Notes: generated by a model not told the origin, from the letters alone. Positions 16,129-26,610 are shown, counted from the stretch's first letter. The stretch: 49,936 nt of DNA from Paracoccaceae bacterium (GCA_902632125.1 CACPBQ010000011.1:1-49936), one strand, 5' to 3'. Numbers and translations: made by a program.

Positions 16129-17274
16129 ATGATGAGTAAAAAAAGAGCTATATTTCAGGAGTTTTCGGATAATGAAAAGCCTTTTGTAAGTGATAGTGTC
16201 GGTATAATTGAAAAAAGTTCCAATGATATAGCAAGGAGTACAGCTCAAATATGGTTGAAAGCCCTTTTCCTTTTAATTGTGCTAATTATATTGGTAGGTG
16301 GTTTAACGCGACTGACAGACAGTGGACTGTCAATAACTGAGTGGAAACCCATTACCGGTGCGTTACCGCCACTTTCAGTGGAAAGCTGGGAATCTGAGTT
16401 TAGCAAGTACAAGCAGATTCCAGAGTATAAATTACAAAATGAGGGAATGAGCTTGAATGAATTCAAATTTATTTACTGGTGGGAGTGGGGCCATCGACAG
16501 CTCGGCCGAATAATAGGTTTAGTTTGGTTTCTTGGTTTTGTTTCTCTCTTGGCATTTGGAAAAGTCCAAAAATCTTGGCGTTTCAGATTATTACTCATAG
16601 GGGTTTTAATAGGCGTTCAGGGTACAGTTGGTTGGTGGATGGTTTCAAGTGGATTGACTGGCACAGTGTTAGACGTTGCCAGCTACAGACTGGCAACACA
16701 TTTAGGGCTCGCGTTTATTATTCTTGGGTATATTACTTGGTTTGTTCTTTTACTTGGCAGAAGTGAAAGTTTTTTACTGAAAGCACGAAGAAATGCTGAA
16801 CCAAAATTTATATTTTTAGCTACGGGTTTGTTATATTTAACTTTTTTACAAATTCTTTTTGGGGCTCTGGTAGCTGGAATTGATGCTGGTAGATCTTACA
16901 CTGATTGGCCTTTGATGGCAGGTCAAATTTTTCCACCCGATTTGTTTTATTTGAATCCGTGGTGGAGGAACTTTTTTGAAGATCCTGGTTTAGTGCAATT
17001 TATTCATAGGGTCAGCGGTTATGTTCTTTTTGTCTTTTGTATTTACAGTTGGTTTAGTGTTAGAAAATCAGGGAATAAAAGTTTAAAGTTCGGTTTTAAT
17101 CTGATTTTCGCGATCGCTTTTTTTCAAATGTTTTTGGGAATAATCACAGTATTGTATGCGGCTCCATGGGAATTTGCCATCATTCACCAGTTTGGTGCTA
17201 TATTACTTTGGGTTTCTGTCTTACGAACAAGATTTATAACCAAATATCCACCAAGTAATATTTTGTCGACTTGA
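16129..17274 (+). CDS. ctaA: heme A synthase
   Basis: CtaA oxidises heme O to heme A, the cofactor of aa3-type cytochrome oxidase, in the inner membrane. The 381-residue protein has eight predicted membrane segments and the conserved heme-ligand regions EWGHRQLGR, THLGLAF, IHRVSGY and HQFGAILL, plus the GGLTRLTDSGLSITEWKP loop typical of the long proteobacterial type. The start may be ATG 16129 or the adjacent ATG 16132. It converges on gyrA with a 25-base gap. Its presence implies an aerobic lifestyle with an A-type oxidase encoded elsewhere. Confidence 0.95.
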   Translation: MMSKKRAIFQEFSDNEKPFVSDSVGIIEKSSNDIARSTAQIWLKALFLLIVLIILVGGLTRLTDSGLSITEWKPITGALPPLSVESWESEFSKYKQIPEYKLQNEGMSLNEFKFIYWWEWGHRQLGRIIGLVWFLGFVSLLAFGKVQKSWRFRLLLIGVLIGVQGTVGWWMVSSGLTGTVLDVASYRLATHLGLAFIILGYITWFVLLLGRSESFLLKARRNAEPKFIFLATGLLYLTFLQILFGALVAGIDAGRSYTDWPLMAGQIFPPDLFYLNPWWRNFFEDPGLVQFIHRVSGYVLFVFCIYSWFSVRKSGNKSLKFGFNLIFAIAFFQMFLGIITVLYAAPWEFAIIHQFGAILLWVSVLRTRFITKYPPSNILST

Positions 17275-17299
17275 TCGTTCGGTGGGTGCCTAAAAATTG

Positions 17300-20038
17300 T
17301 TAGCCTTGAATATCTTCATCTTCGGCGTCTCCCTGATCCATTATCCAAGCCACTGACACAACTTCCTCATTTTCCTTGGTGTCAAAGACTTTGACACCTC
17401 CAGCGCTTCTAGATCGGAAAGAAATACCTTCGATAGGAACGCGAATTGATTGACCATTTGAAGTAGCCAACATTATTTGATCCTCAAGCTCTACTGGAAA
17501 ACTCGCAACTATGGCTCCGCCTCGCATGGCTTTGTCCATTGCCGCGACGCCCATTCCTCCGCGACCTCTCACTGGATAGTCGTGACTTGAAGAAAGCTTA
17601 CCTGCGCCACCAGAAGTGATAGTCAGTATTAAATTCTCAGACGCTGACATTTCCGCATAACGGTCAGGTGATATGGTAGCATTTTCGTTTACATCGTCTT
17701 CGTCTGAAATTATTTCTTCATCAACCAGCCCAGATACAGCGCGGCGCATCTTTAAATAAGCAGACCTTTCATCGGGTGTAGCAATAAAATGCCTTATAAC
17801 AGACATAGAAACTACTTTATCTTTTCCTAAGAGTTTAATTCCTCGAACGCCAGTTGATTTTCGGCCTTTAAATACTCTAACTGCAGTGGTTGAAAAACGA
17901 ATTGCTCTTCCAGAATTTGTAAACAGCATAATATCATCTTCTTCGCCAGCTATACGAGCATTTACCAGTTCAGTACCCTCGTTCAAATCCATTGCAATTT
18001 TTCCATTTGAGCGCACATTGGTAAAATCTGATAGCGCGTTTCTGCGTATATCACCGGCAGAAGTAGCAAAGATAATTTGCAAATTATCCCATTCTTTTTC
18101 ATCTACATCGACAGGCATTATTGCAGCTATTGAAACACCTACTGGAATTGGCAAAATGTTTACTATAGCTTTACCTTTAGCGGTTCTGCCACCCAGAGGT
18201 AATCTCCACGTTTTGAGTTTATACGCCATGCCGTCTGTTGTGAAAAATAGTAGTTGGGTATGCGTGTTTGCCACGAATAGCGTGGTTACAACATCTTCAT
18301 CTTTTGTTTGCATGCCTGCTAGGCCTTTACCACCTCGACGCTGCGCTCGAAAATCGATGAGTGGTGTACGCTTAATATACCCTCCTGAAGTTACAGTTAC
18401 GACCATATCCTCACGTTCGATCAGGTCTTCGTCCTCCATATCGCCAGACCACTCTACGATCTCAGTTCTCCGAGCAACTGCAAACTGCGCTTTGACTTCT
18501 TTTAATTCACTAGCAATGATCTCCAGGATTTGCTCACGAGAACTTAGAATTGCAAGGTACTCTTTGATTTTTATTGACAGAGTTTCTAATTCTTCTGTGA
18601 CTTCTTTTACGCCAATTTGAGTTAGGCGTTGTAACCGTAATTCTAATATGGCTCGCGCTTGGGTTTCCGATAGGTTATACGTATCATCTTTGTTTATTGT
18701 ATGAGTTGGGTCATCAATCAGTTTGATATATTCCGCGATCGATCCAGCTGGCCAGCGTCGAAGCATTAGTTTCTCACGGGCTTCGGCAGCATCAGATGAC
18801 GAACGTATCGTTGCAACCACCTCATCAACATTAGTGACTGCCACCGCAAGGCCGCAAAGTATATGCGACCGTTCGCGAGCCTTCCTTAATTCGAAAGCCG
18901 TTCTTCGAGCTACAACAATTTCTCTAAACTCAATAAAATTGGCTAAAAATGATCGTAATGTTAATTGCTCAGGTCTGCCTCCATTTAAAGCTAACATATT
19001 GCAGCCAAAAGAGGTTTGCATAGGAGTAAATCGATAAAGTTGATTCAAGACAACTTCAGCAGTTGCGTCTCTTTTTAATTCGACGACAACTCTTACGCCA
19101 TTCCTGTCACTCTCATCTTGTACATGGGCAATTCCTTCTACTTTTTTATCCCGTACTTGTTCGGCAATTTTTTCTATCATTGAAGCTTTATTTACTTGAT
19201 ATGGGATTTCTTCAATAATGATTGCAAAGCGATCCTTCTTAAGCTCTTCAATTTTAGTTTTTGCCCGAATTATAACGCTGCCCCGACCTTCAAGATAGGC
19301 TTTTCGAGCGCCTGATCGACCCAACATCATTCCGCCAGTCGGAAAGTCAGGCCCAGGCACATATTGTATTAGATCTTCCGAGCTCAAATCAGGAGTTTCT
19401 ATTAGTGCTAGTGTCGCATCAACAACTTCACCAAGATTATGCGGAGGAATATTTGTTGCCATCCCAACAGCAATCCCTCCTGCTCCATTAACCAACATAT
19501 TCGGAAAGCGAGCCGGCAGAACTGAAGGTTCTCGATCCTTTCCATCGTAATTATCCTGAAAGTCAACGGTGTCTTTATCTATGTCATTTAGGAGGAAGGC
19601 TGCGGGTTTATCCATTCGCACTTCCGTATACCTCATGGCCGCTGGATTATCCCCGTCCATAGATCCAAAATTTCCCTGACCATCCAGCAAAGGCAAGGAC
19701 ATGGAAAATGGCTGAGCCATTCTGACTAAAGCATCATAAATTGCACTGTCGCCATGCGGGTGATACTTACCCATTACGTCACCTACAGGTCGTGCAGATT
19801 TCCGATATGACTTTTCATGGGTGTTGCTTGTTTCGTGCATTGCATACAAAATTCGCCGATGCACTGGCTTTAAGCCGTCCCTTAAATCTGGTATTGCCCT
19901 ACTTACTATGACACTCATTGCGTAGTCCAAGTAAGAAGTTTTTAGCTCTTTTGTTATCGAAATTGATGGACCGTCGTATGGCTTGCGTTCAACGACGCTT
20001 GATCCGTCATCTTCAGATTTATCTTCTGAGTCGCTCAA
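17300..20038 (-). CDS. gyrA: DNA gyrase subunit A
   Basis: GyrA is the DNA breaking and rejoining subunit of gyrase. The 912-residue protein has the N-terminal breakage domain with [15 protein letters not shown], the catalytic Tyr137 in AAMRYTE, and the C-terminal wrapping domain with the gyrase-specific GyrA box QRRGGKG, which excludes ParC. In the quinolone region it has Ser98 and Asp102 in GDSAIYDA, the sensitive-type residues. The start is TTG at 20038, with no nearby ATG alternative before the conserved core. The acidic N-terminal tail of about 20 residues is common in relatives. A -10/-35 pair is noted upstream. Confidence 0.97.
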   Translation of the reverse strand: MSDSEDKSEDDGSSVVERKPYDGPSISITKELKTSYLDYAMSVIVSRAIPDLRDGLKPVHRRILYAMHETSNTHEKSYRKSARPVGDVMGKYHPHGDSAIYDALVRMAQPFSMSLPLLDGQGNFGSMDGDNPAAMRYTEVRMDKPAAFLLNDIDKDTVDFQDNYDGKDREPSVLPARFPNMLVNGAGGIAVGMATNIPPHNLGEVVDATLALIETPDLSSEDLIQYVPGPDFPTGGMMLGRSGARKAYLEGRGSVIIRAKTKIEELKKDRFAIIIEEIPYQVNKASMIEKIAEQVRDKKVEGIAHVQDESDRNGVRVVVELKRDATAEVVLNQLYRFTPMQTSFGCNMLALNGGRPEQLTLRSFLANFIEFREIVVARRTAFELRKARERSHILCGLAVAVTNVDEVVATIRSSSDAAEAREKLMLRRWPAGSIAEYIKLIDDPTHTINKDDTYNLSETQARAILELRLQRLTQIGVKEVTEELETLSIKIKEYLAILSSREQILEIIASELKEVKAQFAVARRTEIVEWSGDMEDEDLIEREDMVVTVTSGGYIKRTPLIDFRAQRRGGKGLAGMQTKDEDVVTTLFVANTHTQLLFFTTDGMAYKLKTWRLPLGGRTAKGKAIVNILPIPVGVSIAAIMPVDVDEKEWDNLQIIFATSAGDIRRNALSDFTNVRSNGKIAMDLNEGTELVNARIAGEEDDIMLFTNSGRAIRFSTTAVRVFKGRKSTGVRGIKLLGKDKVVSMSVIRHFIATPDERSAYLKMRRAVSGLVDEEIISDEDDVNENATISPDRYAEMSASENLILTITSGGAGKLSSSHDYPVRGRGGMGVAAMDKAMRGGAIVASFPVELEDQIMLATSNGQSIRVPIEGISFRSRSAGGVKVFDTKENEEVVSVAWIMDQGDAEDEDIQG

Positions 20039-20079
20039 GATTTCACACCCAAGTAGAAATACTATATTTTGTTATTTAT

Positions 20080-20109
20080 AGTATAACAGAGCATGTATGT
20101 TGTGCGCAA
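20080..20109 (-). promoter_or_regulatory. possible gyrA promoter
   Basis: On the minus strand TTGCGC (20104-20109) and TATACT (20080-20085) are 18 bases apart, about 42 bases before the gyrA TTG start. The -10 matches five of six consensus bases; the -35 is weak. Confidence 0.4.
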
Positions 20110-20179
20110 TGAAAGACTTAAGATAATTCTTTAAATTTACTGTTTATGCCAAGTACTCAAAGTGAAAGGTTTCAAAATA

Positions 20180-20752
20180 CTAGAACCTTAGTTTTGTATA
20201 TTTGCTACCCTCTAATGTGGCCCCAACCTTCAATCCTGCTTGGCCAAATACCAAAGCTATGACAGGAGATAGGGTTGTTAGTGTTTCGATTTTCAATGAC
20301 TCGCTGATACTAGGCGTAATGTATTCCAAATCTCCACCCGCTGAAAAACCCATTGAGTATTCAAACTGGGTAAGTGCCGTATCCGTCATGAAAAACAGTA
20401 CGTGCGCATATTGTTGGGCGCCTAATTGTATTCCTGTATTTGCAGAGATTGATGAATAGTAGTTTTTAACTGAGCCATTTACTACAAGTGCACCACGGCC
20501 ATATCCTGCTCCAAGGCCAAATCCGGCTTCTGTCACAAGTGGCATTACCAAAATTCCAGATGCTTTAGCTGCTAATTGCCTGCTGTATGGATATTCTAAA
20601 TACATTTGCTCTATTGTTTTAAAAACTCTTGCATCAATTTGAGCAGCAGCTTTAGGGGTATTTAAAGGGTTAGATATTTTTGGGATACTACAAGATGATA
20701 AAAAAATTGTAGATACTAGGGCTATTGTAAGGAATTTAAAAATAACTTTCAT
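20180..20752 (-). CDS. SYLF-domain lipoprotein (YSC84-related)
   Basis: A 190-residue protein with a lipoprotein signal peptide: a hydrophobic stretch and lipobox LSSC placing the acylated cysteine at 21. The rest resembles the SYLF/YSC84 domain (RVFKTIEQMYLEYPYSRQLA, GILVMPLVTEAGFGLGAGYG, YSSISANTGIQLGAQQ), a lipid-binding domain of unclear role in bacteria. It is probably anchored in the periplasm or outer membrane. It follows hemB on the same strand after an 18-base gap, so the two may share a transcript. Confidence 0.87.
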   Translation of the reverse strand: MKVIFKFLTIALVSTIFLSSCSIPKISNPLNTPKAAAQIDARVFKTIEQMYLEYPYSRQLAAKASGILVMPLVTEAGFGLGAGYGRGALVVNGSVKNYYSSISANTGIQLGAQQYAHVLFFMTDTALTQFEYSMGFSAGGDLEYITPSISESLKIETLTTLSPVIALVFGQAGLKVGATLEGSKYTKLRF

Positions 20753-20770
20753 TTCAGATCACTTATTTTT

Positions 20771-21766
20771 TTATTTTAATAGCTTTGCAGCTTCAGGAGC
20801 AAAGTAAGTCAATATTCCATCACAACCAGAACGCTTAAATGCCATTAAGGTTTCGATGATGATTTTATTTCGATCAAGCCAGCCTTTTTCAAAAGCTCCA
20901 GATAACATAGAATATTCGCCACTAACTTGGTATGCAAAAGTAGGGGCTCCAAATGTATCCTTTACCCTTCTACAGATATCAAGATAGGGCATCCCAGGTT
21001 TTATCATAACCATGTCTGCGCCTTCTTTAAGGTCTCTTGCTACCAATCGAAGCGCTTCATTAGAATTTGCTATATCCATTTGATATGTTTTTTTATCACC
21101 GGTAAGAGCGCCAGTTGCCCCTACAGCATCTCGAAAAGGTCCATAAAAACTGCTGGAATACTTCGCCGCGTATGACATTATACTGACTTCAGAGTGGCCA
21201 TTCTCCTCCAGAGCTGACCTAATTGCTCCAATACGGCCATCCATCATATCAGATGGACCTATCACATCACTGCCCGCCTCAGCCTGTGAGAGGGCTTGTT
21301 TAACCAAAGCCTCTACTGTTTTGTCATTCACGATTTTTCCATTTTCGACAAAGCCGTCGTGTCCATTAATATTATAGGGATCTAAGGCCACATCTGACAT
21401 GACAACAAGCTCTGGAATTTCTTTTTTAATGGCTCTGGTTGCTTTGTTTGACAAATTGTCTGGGTTCCATGCCTCAGCGCAATCTTCAGTTTTTTTTGAT
21501 TGTTCTGTGTATGGAAAAAGACAGATAGCTGGTATTCCTAAATCAAAAGCCTCAGAAGCAGCGTTTACAAGCCGGTCTATGCTTCTTCTTTTTACTCCGG
21601 GCATTGAAGGCACATCTTGTTCAACATTATTGCCGTTACAGATAAAAAGGGGCCATATGAAATCGTTTGCACTAAGGCTTGTTTCACTTACCAAATTTCG
21701 TATTTTTTCGTTTTTTCTAGTACGCCTAAACCGCAACGAAGGAAATTTTTGATCGATAAAATTCAT
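20771..21766 (-). CDS. hemB: delta-aminolevulinic acid dehydratase (porphobilinogen synthase)
   Basis: HemB joins two 5-aminolevulinates to porphobilinogen in heme and cobalamin synthesis. The protein of 331 residues has both active-site lysines (Lys202 in AAKYSSSFYGPF and Lys256 in MIKPGMPYLD). The three zinc cysteines of eukaryotic and E. coli enzymes are replaced (SDVALDPYNINGHDG: Ala127, Asp129, Asp137), so this is the magnesium-type, zinc-independent form known in alphaproteobacteria. The ATG at 21766 is preferred over a TTG at 21817 that would add 17 residues of poor fit. Confidence 0.96.
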   Translation of the reverse strand: MNFIDQKFPSLRFRRTRKNEKIRNLVSETSLSANDFIWPLFICNGNNVEQDVPSMPGVKRRSIDRLVNAASEAFDLGIPAICLFPYTEQSKKTEDCAEAWNPDNLSNKATRAIKKEIPELVVMSDVALDPYNINGHDGFVENGKIVNDKTVEALVKQALSQAEAGSDVIGPSDMMDGRIGAIRSALEENGHSEVSIMSYAAKYSSSFYGPFRDAVGATGALTGDKKTYQMDIANSNEALRLVARDLKEGADMVMIKPGMPYLDICRRVKDTFGAPTFAYQVSGEYSMLSGAFEKGWLDRNKIIIETLMAFKRSGCDGILTYFAPEAAKLLK

Positions 21767-21842
21767 AGTAAAAACAATCTTTTTCGACAACTTTACATGA
21801 ATTCGATATGACCTCAAGTGTTTGTGTTAGTGTGCTCTTGTT

Positions 21843-21859
21843 GTTTAGCTAGTCTAAAC
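21843..21859. promoter_or_regulatory. dyad between divergent hemB and a membrane protein gene
   Basis: GTTTAG (21843-21848), five bases and CTAAAC (21854-21859) form a perfect inverted repeat roughly midway between the two divergent starts. It resembles the Irr/ICE pattern in its TTTAG...CTAAA ends, but the spacing is two bases too short, so the regulator is unknown. Confidence 0.35.
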
Positions 21860-21898
21860 TAAATTATGATTTGGCAAATTGAATTATGTGAATAATTT

Positions 21899-22405
21899 AT
21901 GATTTTATTTTCAATAGATGCTTATTCTAGTATATGGTTCTGGTCGCTACTAATCATCGCGTGGTTAATCTCGATAGATAAGTTCTCCGTACATAGCCAT
22001 TACAAATGGATTTCTGCATCAAATAGTGGGGCACCACAACAGAAAGAGATGCTAATATCTTTTTATTTAAAAATGGATAATTTAGGTAAATACAAAAATA
22101 ATAATTTAACCCTTTTTCCAATTTGTTTTATTTCGTTCTTTCTCGTTAATTGGACATTTGTGGCTTTTTTCTATTCTGTTGAGTTTCTCCAGGCCGCTTT
22201 TTTGCTTTTTTGGCCCTTTATCGTTTGCTTCATCTTGCGTCTCTGTCTAGGCCAGTCTATTGGATCCATTGAAGAGGTAACGTTTAAAGATGTTTTTATA
22301 AAAGTTAAGCTATTTAGACGTGTTGCTATTATAATTGCAATAGTATCGCTTCTGAGCAGCATTACTTGGGGTTCCTATTTTAATCTAAAAACCATCTTTT
22401 TTTAA
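21899..22405 (+). CDS. four-helix membrane protein of unknown function
   Basis: A 168-residue protein with about four membrane segments (near 10-27, 74-95, 98-118 and 140-160). The pattern SSIWFWSLLIIAW, FVAFFYSVEFLQAAFLL and a final W-G-x-Y-x-N-L resembles a Rhodobacterales family that databases often label a component of the SufBCD complex; I recall that label but know no experimental support. It lies 31 bases before mfd on the same strand and is divergent from hemB. No strong ribosome site is seen. Confidence 0.7.
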   Translation: MILFSIDAYSSIWFWSLLIIAWLISIDKFSVHSHYKWISASNSGAPQQKEMLISFYLKMDNLGKYKNNNLTLFPICFISFFLVNWTFVAFFYSVEFLQAAFLLFWPFIVCFILRLCLGQSIGSIEEVTFKDVFIKVKLFRRVAIIIAIVSLLSSITWGSYFNLKTIFF

Positions 22406-22436
22406 CTTAAGCATTTTTTCACTTGTAAGCTATAAA

Positions 22437-25400
22437 ATGACCGATAATTTTTTAAAAATGGGTGGTGCTCCTGAAGGGTATGATGCGGCTTTAATTGTAA
22501 AAGAATTTGAAAAATCTGGCACTTGTTTGCTCCACGTTGCTAGAGACGATAAACGAATGGCGGCAGTTAAAGATGCTTTGAACTTCTTTGCCCCAGATAT
22601 TCCAATAAAAATATTTCCCAGTTGGGATTGTTTACCATACGACCGTATTTCACCCAATTCAGAGATATCTTCGCGCAGATTATCAATTTTAACAGATTTG
22701 GCCCAGAATGTGTCTTCGAAATATATTATTCTCACAACCGTTAACGCGGCGACGCAAAGAATCCCAAATAGATCAATTCTTTCGTCAGCGATATTTCAAG
22801 CTGAAGTGGGAAAACATATAGACTTAAACCTACTATACAAGTTTCTCGGTAAAATGGGGTTTTCGAAAACATCCACTGTTTCTGAACCTGGAGATTACGC
22901 TGTAAGGGGTGGCATCATAGATATTTTTGCACCTGGTGAAGTTGGCGCCATCAGATTGGATTTGTTTGGTGATGTTTTAGATGGGGTTCGGCAGTTTGAC
23001 CCCATTACTCAACGAACCGTCTCAAAAATGCAAAGTATAAGACTTGTTCCTGTTTCTGAAGTGATTGTCGACGAAGAGTCTATTTCTCGATTCAGGAAAA
23101 ATTACCGAAAAGAATTTGGAGCGTCTCATTCAAAAGATATTTTATATGAAAATATAAGTATGGGGATTAAATATCAAGGAGTGGAGCATTGGCTACCTTT
23201 TTTTCATGAGAAATTAGAAACTATTTTTGATTACCTGCCTAAAGCAACTGTAACTCTTGACGATAATGTTGATTTAGCCCGAACCTCGCGCTGGGAGGTA
23301 ATTATAAATCAATTTCAGTCGCGAAAAGAGAATTTAAATCAAAAAAGTAAATTGGATTCTATTTATAAACCGATAGAGCCCGAGCAACTTTATCTTACTG
23401 AAAATGAATGGAAATCGGCTTTAAACTCAAGGACTGTATTACAGTTTAGTCCATTTCCACAAATCCCAGACTCAAACGTAACAGATGCAGGTTGTAAAAT
23501 TGGAAAAAACTTTTCCGTTGAGAGAAAAGTTAAAAATATAAACATTTTCAATAAATTAGCTTCTTATATTAAATCCGAAATAGAAACGAAATCTGTTATC
23601 GTTGCAAGTTACACAGATGGTGCTCGAGAGCGATTGAGGGGGCTACTTGAAGATGAAGGGTTGGTAGGAGCCAATCAGATCCAAAATATAAATCAGGTCG
23701 ATAGAACAGGATTATTTTTAGTTGTGTGGAGTTTAGAACAAGGGTTTCAGACTGACGATCTTACAGTCATTTCTGAGCAAGATATCTTGGGTGAACGATT
23801 AATTCGACAAACTTCCAAACGCAAAAAAGCTGAGAATTTTTTGACCGAGGCAACGTCTCTTAGCTCAGGTGACCTTGTTGTTCATGTGGATCACGGAATA
23901 GGAAAGTATCATAACCTAGAGGTTATCAGTGCAGCCGACTCTTTGCATGAATGTCTTGTTTTGGAGTATGCAGAAAATTCACGTCTTTATCTTCCGGTTG
24001 AAAATATTGAACTTCTATCCAAGTACGGTCAGGAGTTTGGGATACTAGACAAATTAGGTGGTGCAGCTTGGCAGGCAAAAAAGGCTAAACTCAAACAAAG
24101 AATTAAGGATATTGCCGAACGATTAATTCGCGTAGCAGCTGAGAGAGAATTGAGGACTGCCCCTATATTCAATCCACCACCTGGAGTTTGGGATGCATTT
24201 TCCGCCAAATTCCCTTATCAAGAAACTGATGATCAGATGAATACCATTACTGACGTGATAGGTGATTTAACATCTGGCCGTCCCATGGATCGGCTAGTAT
24301 GCGGGGACGTAGGTTTTGGAAAAACTGAAATAGCCATGAGGGCAGCTTTTTTAGCCTCAATTGCTGGCTTTCAAGTGGCTGTAATAGCCCCGACAACTCT
24401 TTTAGTAAGGCAGCATACCAAGAGTTTTTTGGACAGATTTCGCGGTTTGCCGATTGAGATTAGACAGTTATCTCGTTTTATTTCCAAAAAGGAAGCGGAC
24501 AAAACAAGGGATGAGTTAGAAAGAGGCAGTATCGATATTGTTGTCGGAACACATGCGCTTCTGGCGAAGAGTATCAAATTCAAAAACCTTGGTCTTCTTA
24601 TCATAGACGAAGAGCAACATTTCGGTGTGCAACATAAAGAAAGACTTAAACAATTAAGAAGCGATATCCACGTTTTAACCCTAACTGCAACTCCAATACC
24701 GAGAACCTTGCAGTTATCGCTAGCAGGGGTGCGTGACCTATCCATTATAGCCACTCCGCCTGTAGATAGATTGGCTATTCGAACATTTATTAGTGAGTTT
24801 GATACCGTCACTGTTCGAGAAGCACTGTTACGGGAACGTTTTAGAGGGGGGCAATCATTTTACGTGGTGCCAAGGCTTACTGATCTTGAAGAAATTGAAA
24901 TATTTCTGCGTGAACATGTACCAGAGGTTTCATATGTAATTGCTCACGGTCAATTGGCTCCTGGTGAATTAGATAAACGAATGAACGCCTTTTATGATCG
25001 TCAATTTGACGTACTCCTTGCAACAACGATTGTTGAAAGCGGTCTAGATATTCCTTCTGCTAATACCATAGTGGTACATCGCGCCGAAATGTTTGGATTA
25101 GCGCAGCTGTATCAAATAAGGGGTAGGGTTGGCCGATCAAAACTACGAGCCTATGCGTATATGACCACTAAAATTAGAACTAAAATGACAGCCGCCGCAG
25201 AAAAAAGGTTGAAAGTATTGGCATCGCTCGATTCTTTGGGTGCAGGCTTTTCGTTAGCTAGCCAGGATTTGGACATAAGGGGGGCAGGTAATCTGCTTGG
25301 AGAAGAGCAATCAGGTCAAATCCGTGATGTGGGATATGAGCTCTATCAATCGATGTTGGAGGAGACGATTTCAAAAATTCGAGGTGGTAATATTGATGTA

Positions 25401-25895
25401 TTGGCCTCAATGGATGATCAATGGTCACCTCAAATAAACTTGGGTGTCTCAGTATTGATACCCGAAACTTACATAGCCGATTTAGATGTCCGTTTGGGTT
25501 TGTACCGGCGACTTTCCGGTCTAACTAAAAAAGTTGAGTTTGAAGGTTTTGCTGCGGAGTTAATAGATAGGTTTGGAAAACTACCACCTGAAGTAAACAC
25601 GTTACTATTAATTGTAAGAATAAAATCTGTTTGTAAAAAGGCAGGAATTGGTAAGTTCGATGGTGGCCCAAAAGGAGCCACTATACAATTTCATAATGAC
25701 AAGTTTGTATCTCCAGAGGGTTTGGTTGAATTTATCAAAAAACAAAAAGGTATGGCAAAGATCAAAGACAATAAACTCATTATTAGACGTGACTGGAAGA
25801 AAACCTCAGACAAATTCAAAGGCGCGTTCTCTATCGCTAAAGACTTAGCCGAAATAGCCGCTTCTTTTGAAAAAAACAAACTTTCAGCCGTTTAA
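22437..25895 (+). CDS. mfd: transcription-repair coupling factor
   Basis: Mfd removes RNA polymerase stalled at lesions and recruits UvrA. The 1152-residue protein has the UvrB-like N-terminal module (FPSWDCLPYDRISPN; GDYAVRGGIIDIFAPG), the RNA polymerase interaction domain near 475-545 (DLVVHVDHGIGKY), the RecG-like helicase core with Walker A CGDVGFGKTE (about 621-630) and DEEQ near 724, motif VI QIRGRVGRS, and the C-terminal TRCF domain. Its partner uvrA is also in this window. The stop is directly adjacent to the convergent hydrolase stop with no base between. Confidence 0.97.
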   Translation: MTDNFLKMGGAPEGYDAALIVKEFEKSGTCLLHVARDDKRMAAVKDALNFFAPDIPIKIFPSWDCLPYDRISPNSEISSRRLSILTDLAQNVSSKYIILTTVNAATQRIPNRSILSSAIFQAEVGKHIDLNLLYKFLGKMGFSKTSTVSEPGDYAVRGGIIDIFAPGEVGAIRLDLFGDVLDGVRQFDPITQRTVSKMQSIRLVPVSEVIVDEESISRFRKNYRKEFGASHSKDILYENISMGIKYQGVEHWLPFFHEKLETIFDYLPKATVTLDDNVDLARTSRWEVIINQFQSRKENLNQKSKLDSIYKPIEPEQLYLTENEWKSALNSRTVLQFSPFPQIPDSNVTDAGCKIGKNFSVERKVKNINIFNKLASYIKSEIETKSVIVASYTDGARERLRGLLEDEGLVGANQIQNINQVDRTGLFLVVWSLEQGFQTDDLTVISEQDILGERLIRQTSKRKKAENFLTEATSLSSGDLVVHVDHGIGKYHNLEVISAADSLHECLVLEYAENSRLYLPVENIELLSKYGQEFGILDKLGGAAWQAKKAKLKQRIKDIAERLIRVAAERELRTAPIFNPPPGVWDAFSAKFPYQETDDQMNTITDVIGDLTSGRPMDRLVCGDVGFGKTEIAMRAAFLASIAGFQVAVIAPTTLLVRQHTKSFLDRFRGLPIEIRQLSRFISKKEADKTRDELERGSIDIVVGTHALLAKSIKFKNLGLLIIDEEQHFGVQHKERLKQLRSDIHVLTLTATPIPRTLQLSLAGVRDLSIIATPPVDRLAIRTFISEFDTVTVREALLRERFRGGQSFYVVPRLTDLEEIEIFLREHVPEVSYVIAHGQLAPGELDKRMNAFYDRQFDVLLATTIVESGLDIPSANTIVVHRAEMFGLAQLYQIRGRVGRSKLRAYAYMTTKIRTKMTAAAEKRLKVLASLDSLGAGFSLASQDLDIRGAGNLLGEEQSGQIRDVGYELYQSMLEETISKIRGGNIDVLASMDDQWSPQINLGVSVLIPETYIADLDVRLGLYRRLSGLTKKVEFEGFAAELIDRFGKLPPEVNTLLLIVRIKSVCKKAGIGKFDGGPKGATIQFHNDKFVSPEGLVEFIKKQKGMAKIKDNKLIIRRDWKKTSDKFKGAFSIAKDLAEIAASFEKNKLSAV

Positions 25896-26549
25896 TTAGC
25901 GTGTGTTTTCTGTAAGCCGTCTTTTCACGTAACTTGTTACATGATCTATCATAGGATCCATGTAAGGCTCCTCATAAAAGTGTCCTGCCCCCTCGAGTTG
26001 CGTATGGGTTATAGTTATGCCCTTTTGCTCGTGCAGTTTTTCGACAAGGGTTTCGGTGTCCTCGGGCGGCGCAATACGGTCCTTCGTTCCATTAATGATC
26101 AAACCAGATGAGGGACATGGAGCTAGAAAAGAAAAATCGTACATGTTTGCAGGTGGAGAAGCGGAAATAAAACCTGTAATTTCTGGCCTTCTCATTAAAA
26201 GCTGCATTCCAATCCATGCGCCAAAAGAAAAACCCGCCACCCAGCAATGCTTCGAATTATTATTCATCGATTGCAAATAATCGAGAGCACTAGCGGCATC
26301 TGAAAGTTCGCCAACACCTTGGTCGTATTCTCCCTGAGATCTACCCACGCCCCGAAAATTAAATCTTAAAACTGTAAAGCCCATATTAAAAAAAGCGTAG
26401 TGCAGGTTGTACACAACCTTGTTATTCATCGTTCCACCAAACTGAGGATGAGGATGCAATATTATAGCAATAGGAGCATCGCTATCTTTTTGTGGGTGGT
26501 AGCGGCCCTCCAATCGACCTTCAGGACCAGGAAAGATAACTTCTGGCAT
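25896..26549 (-). CDS. alpha/beta hydrolase (dienelactone-hydrolase-like)
   Basis: A 217-residue cytoplasmic alpha/beta hydrolase with the family motif LHPHPQFGGTMNNKVV (31-46), nucleophile Ser108 in GFSFGAW, Asp157 in NGTKDRIAPP and His190 in GAGHFY. This group (COG2945-like) is widespread, and its substrates are unknown. The start has AGGAG (plus-strand CTCCT, 26559-26563) nine bases upstream. It is divergent from the iscR-suf operon, so the 142-base gap between them may control both. Confidence 0.88.
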   Translation of the reverse strand: MPEVIFPGPEGRLEGRYHPQKDSDAPIAIILHPHPQFGGTMNNKVVYNLHYAFFNMGFTVLRFNFRGVGRSQGEYDQGVGELSDAASALDYLQSMNNNSKHCWVAGFSFGAWIGMQLLMRRPEITGFISASPPANMYDFSFLAPCPSSGLIINGTKDRIAPPEDTETLVEKLHEQKGITITHTQLEGAGHFYEEPYMDPMIDHVTSYVKRRLTENTR

Positions 26550-26581
26550 TAGTATGAACTCCTAAACTGAAAATAGTTCCG

Positions 26582-26610
26582 TTGACTTACTTTAAAAGCA
26601 AATTTAGAAG
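26582..26610 (+). promoter_or_regulatory. putative iscR-suf promoter
   Basis: TTGACT (26582-26587) and TAGAAG (26605-26610) with 17-base spacing form a plausible sigma70-type promoter about 80 bases before iscR. The -10 lies inside the ICE/Irr dyad, so binding there would block RNA polymerase. Confidence 0.5.

Noticed and set aside
17886-18620. Long 244-codon plus-strand ORF opposite gyrA
   Set aside because: It is Ser/Thr-rich antisense translation of a well-conserved gyrA domain, not a gene.
24371-24811. 146-codon ORF opposite mfd
   Set aside because: It is an antisense shadow of the conserved helicase core.
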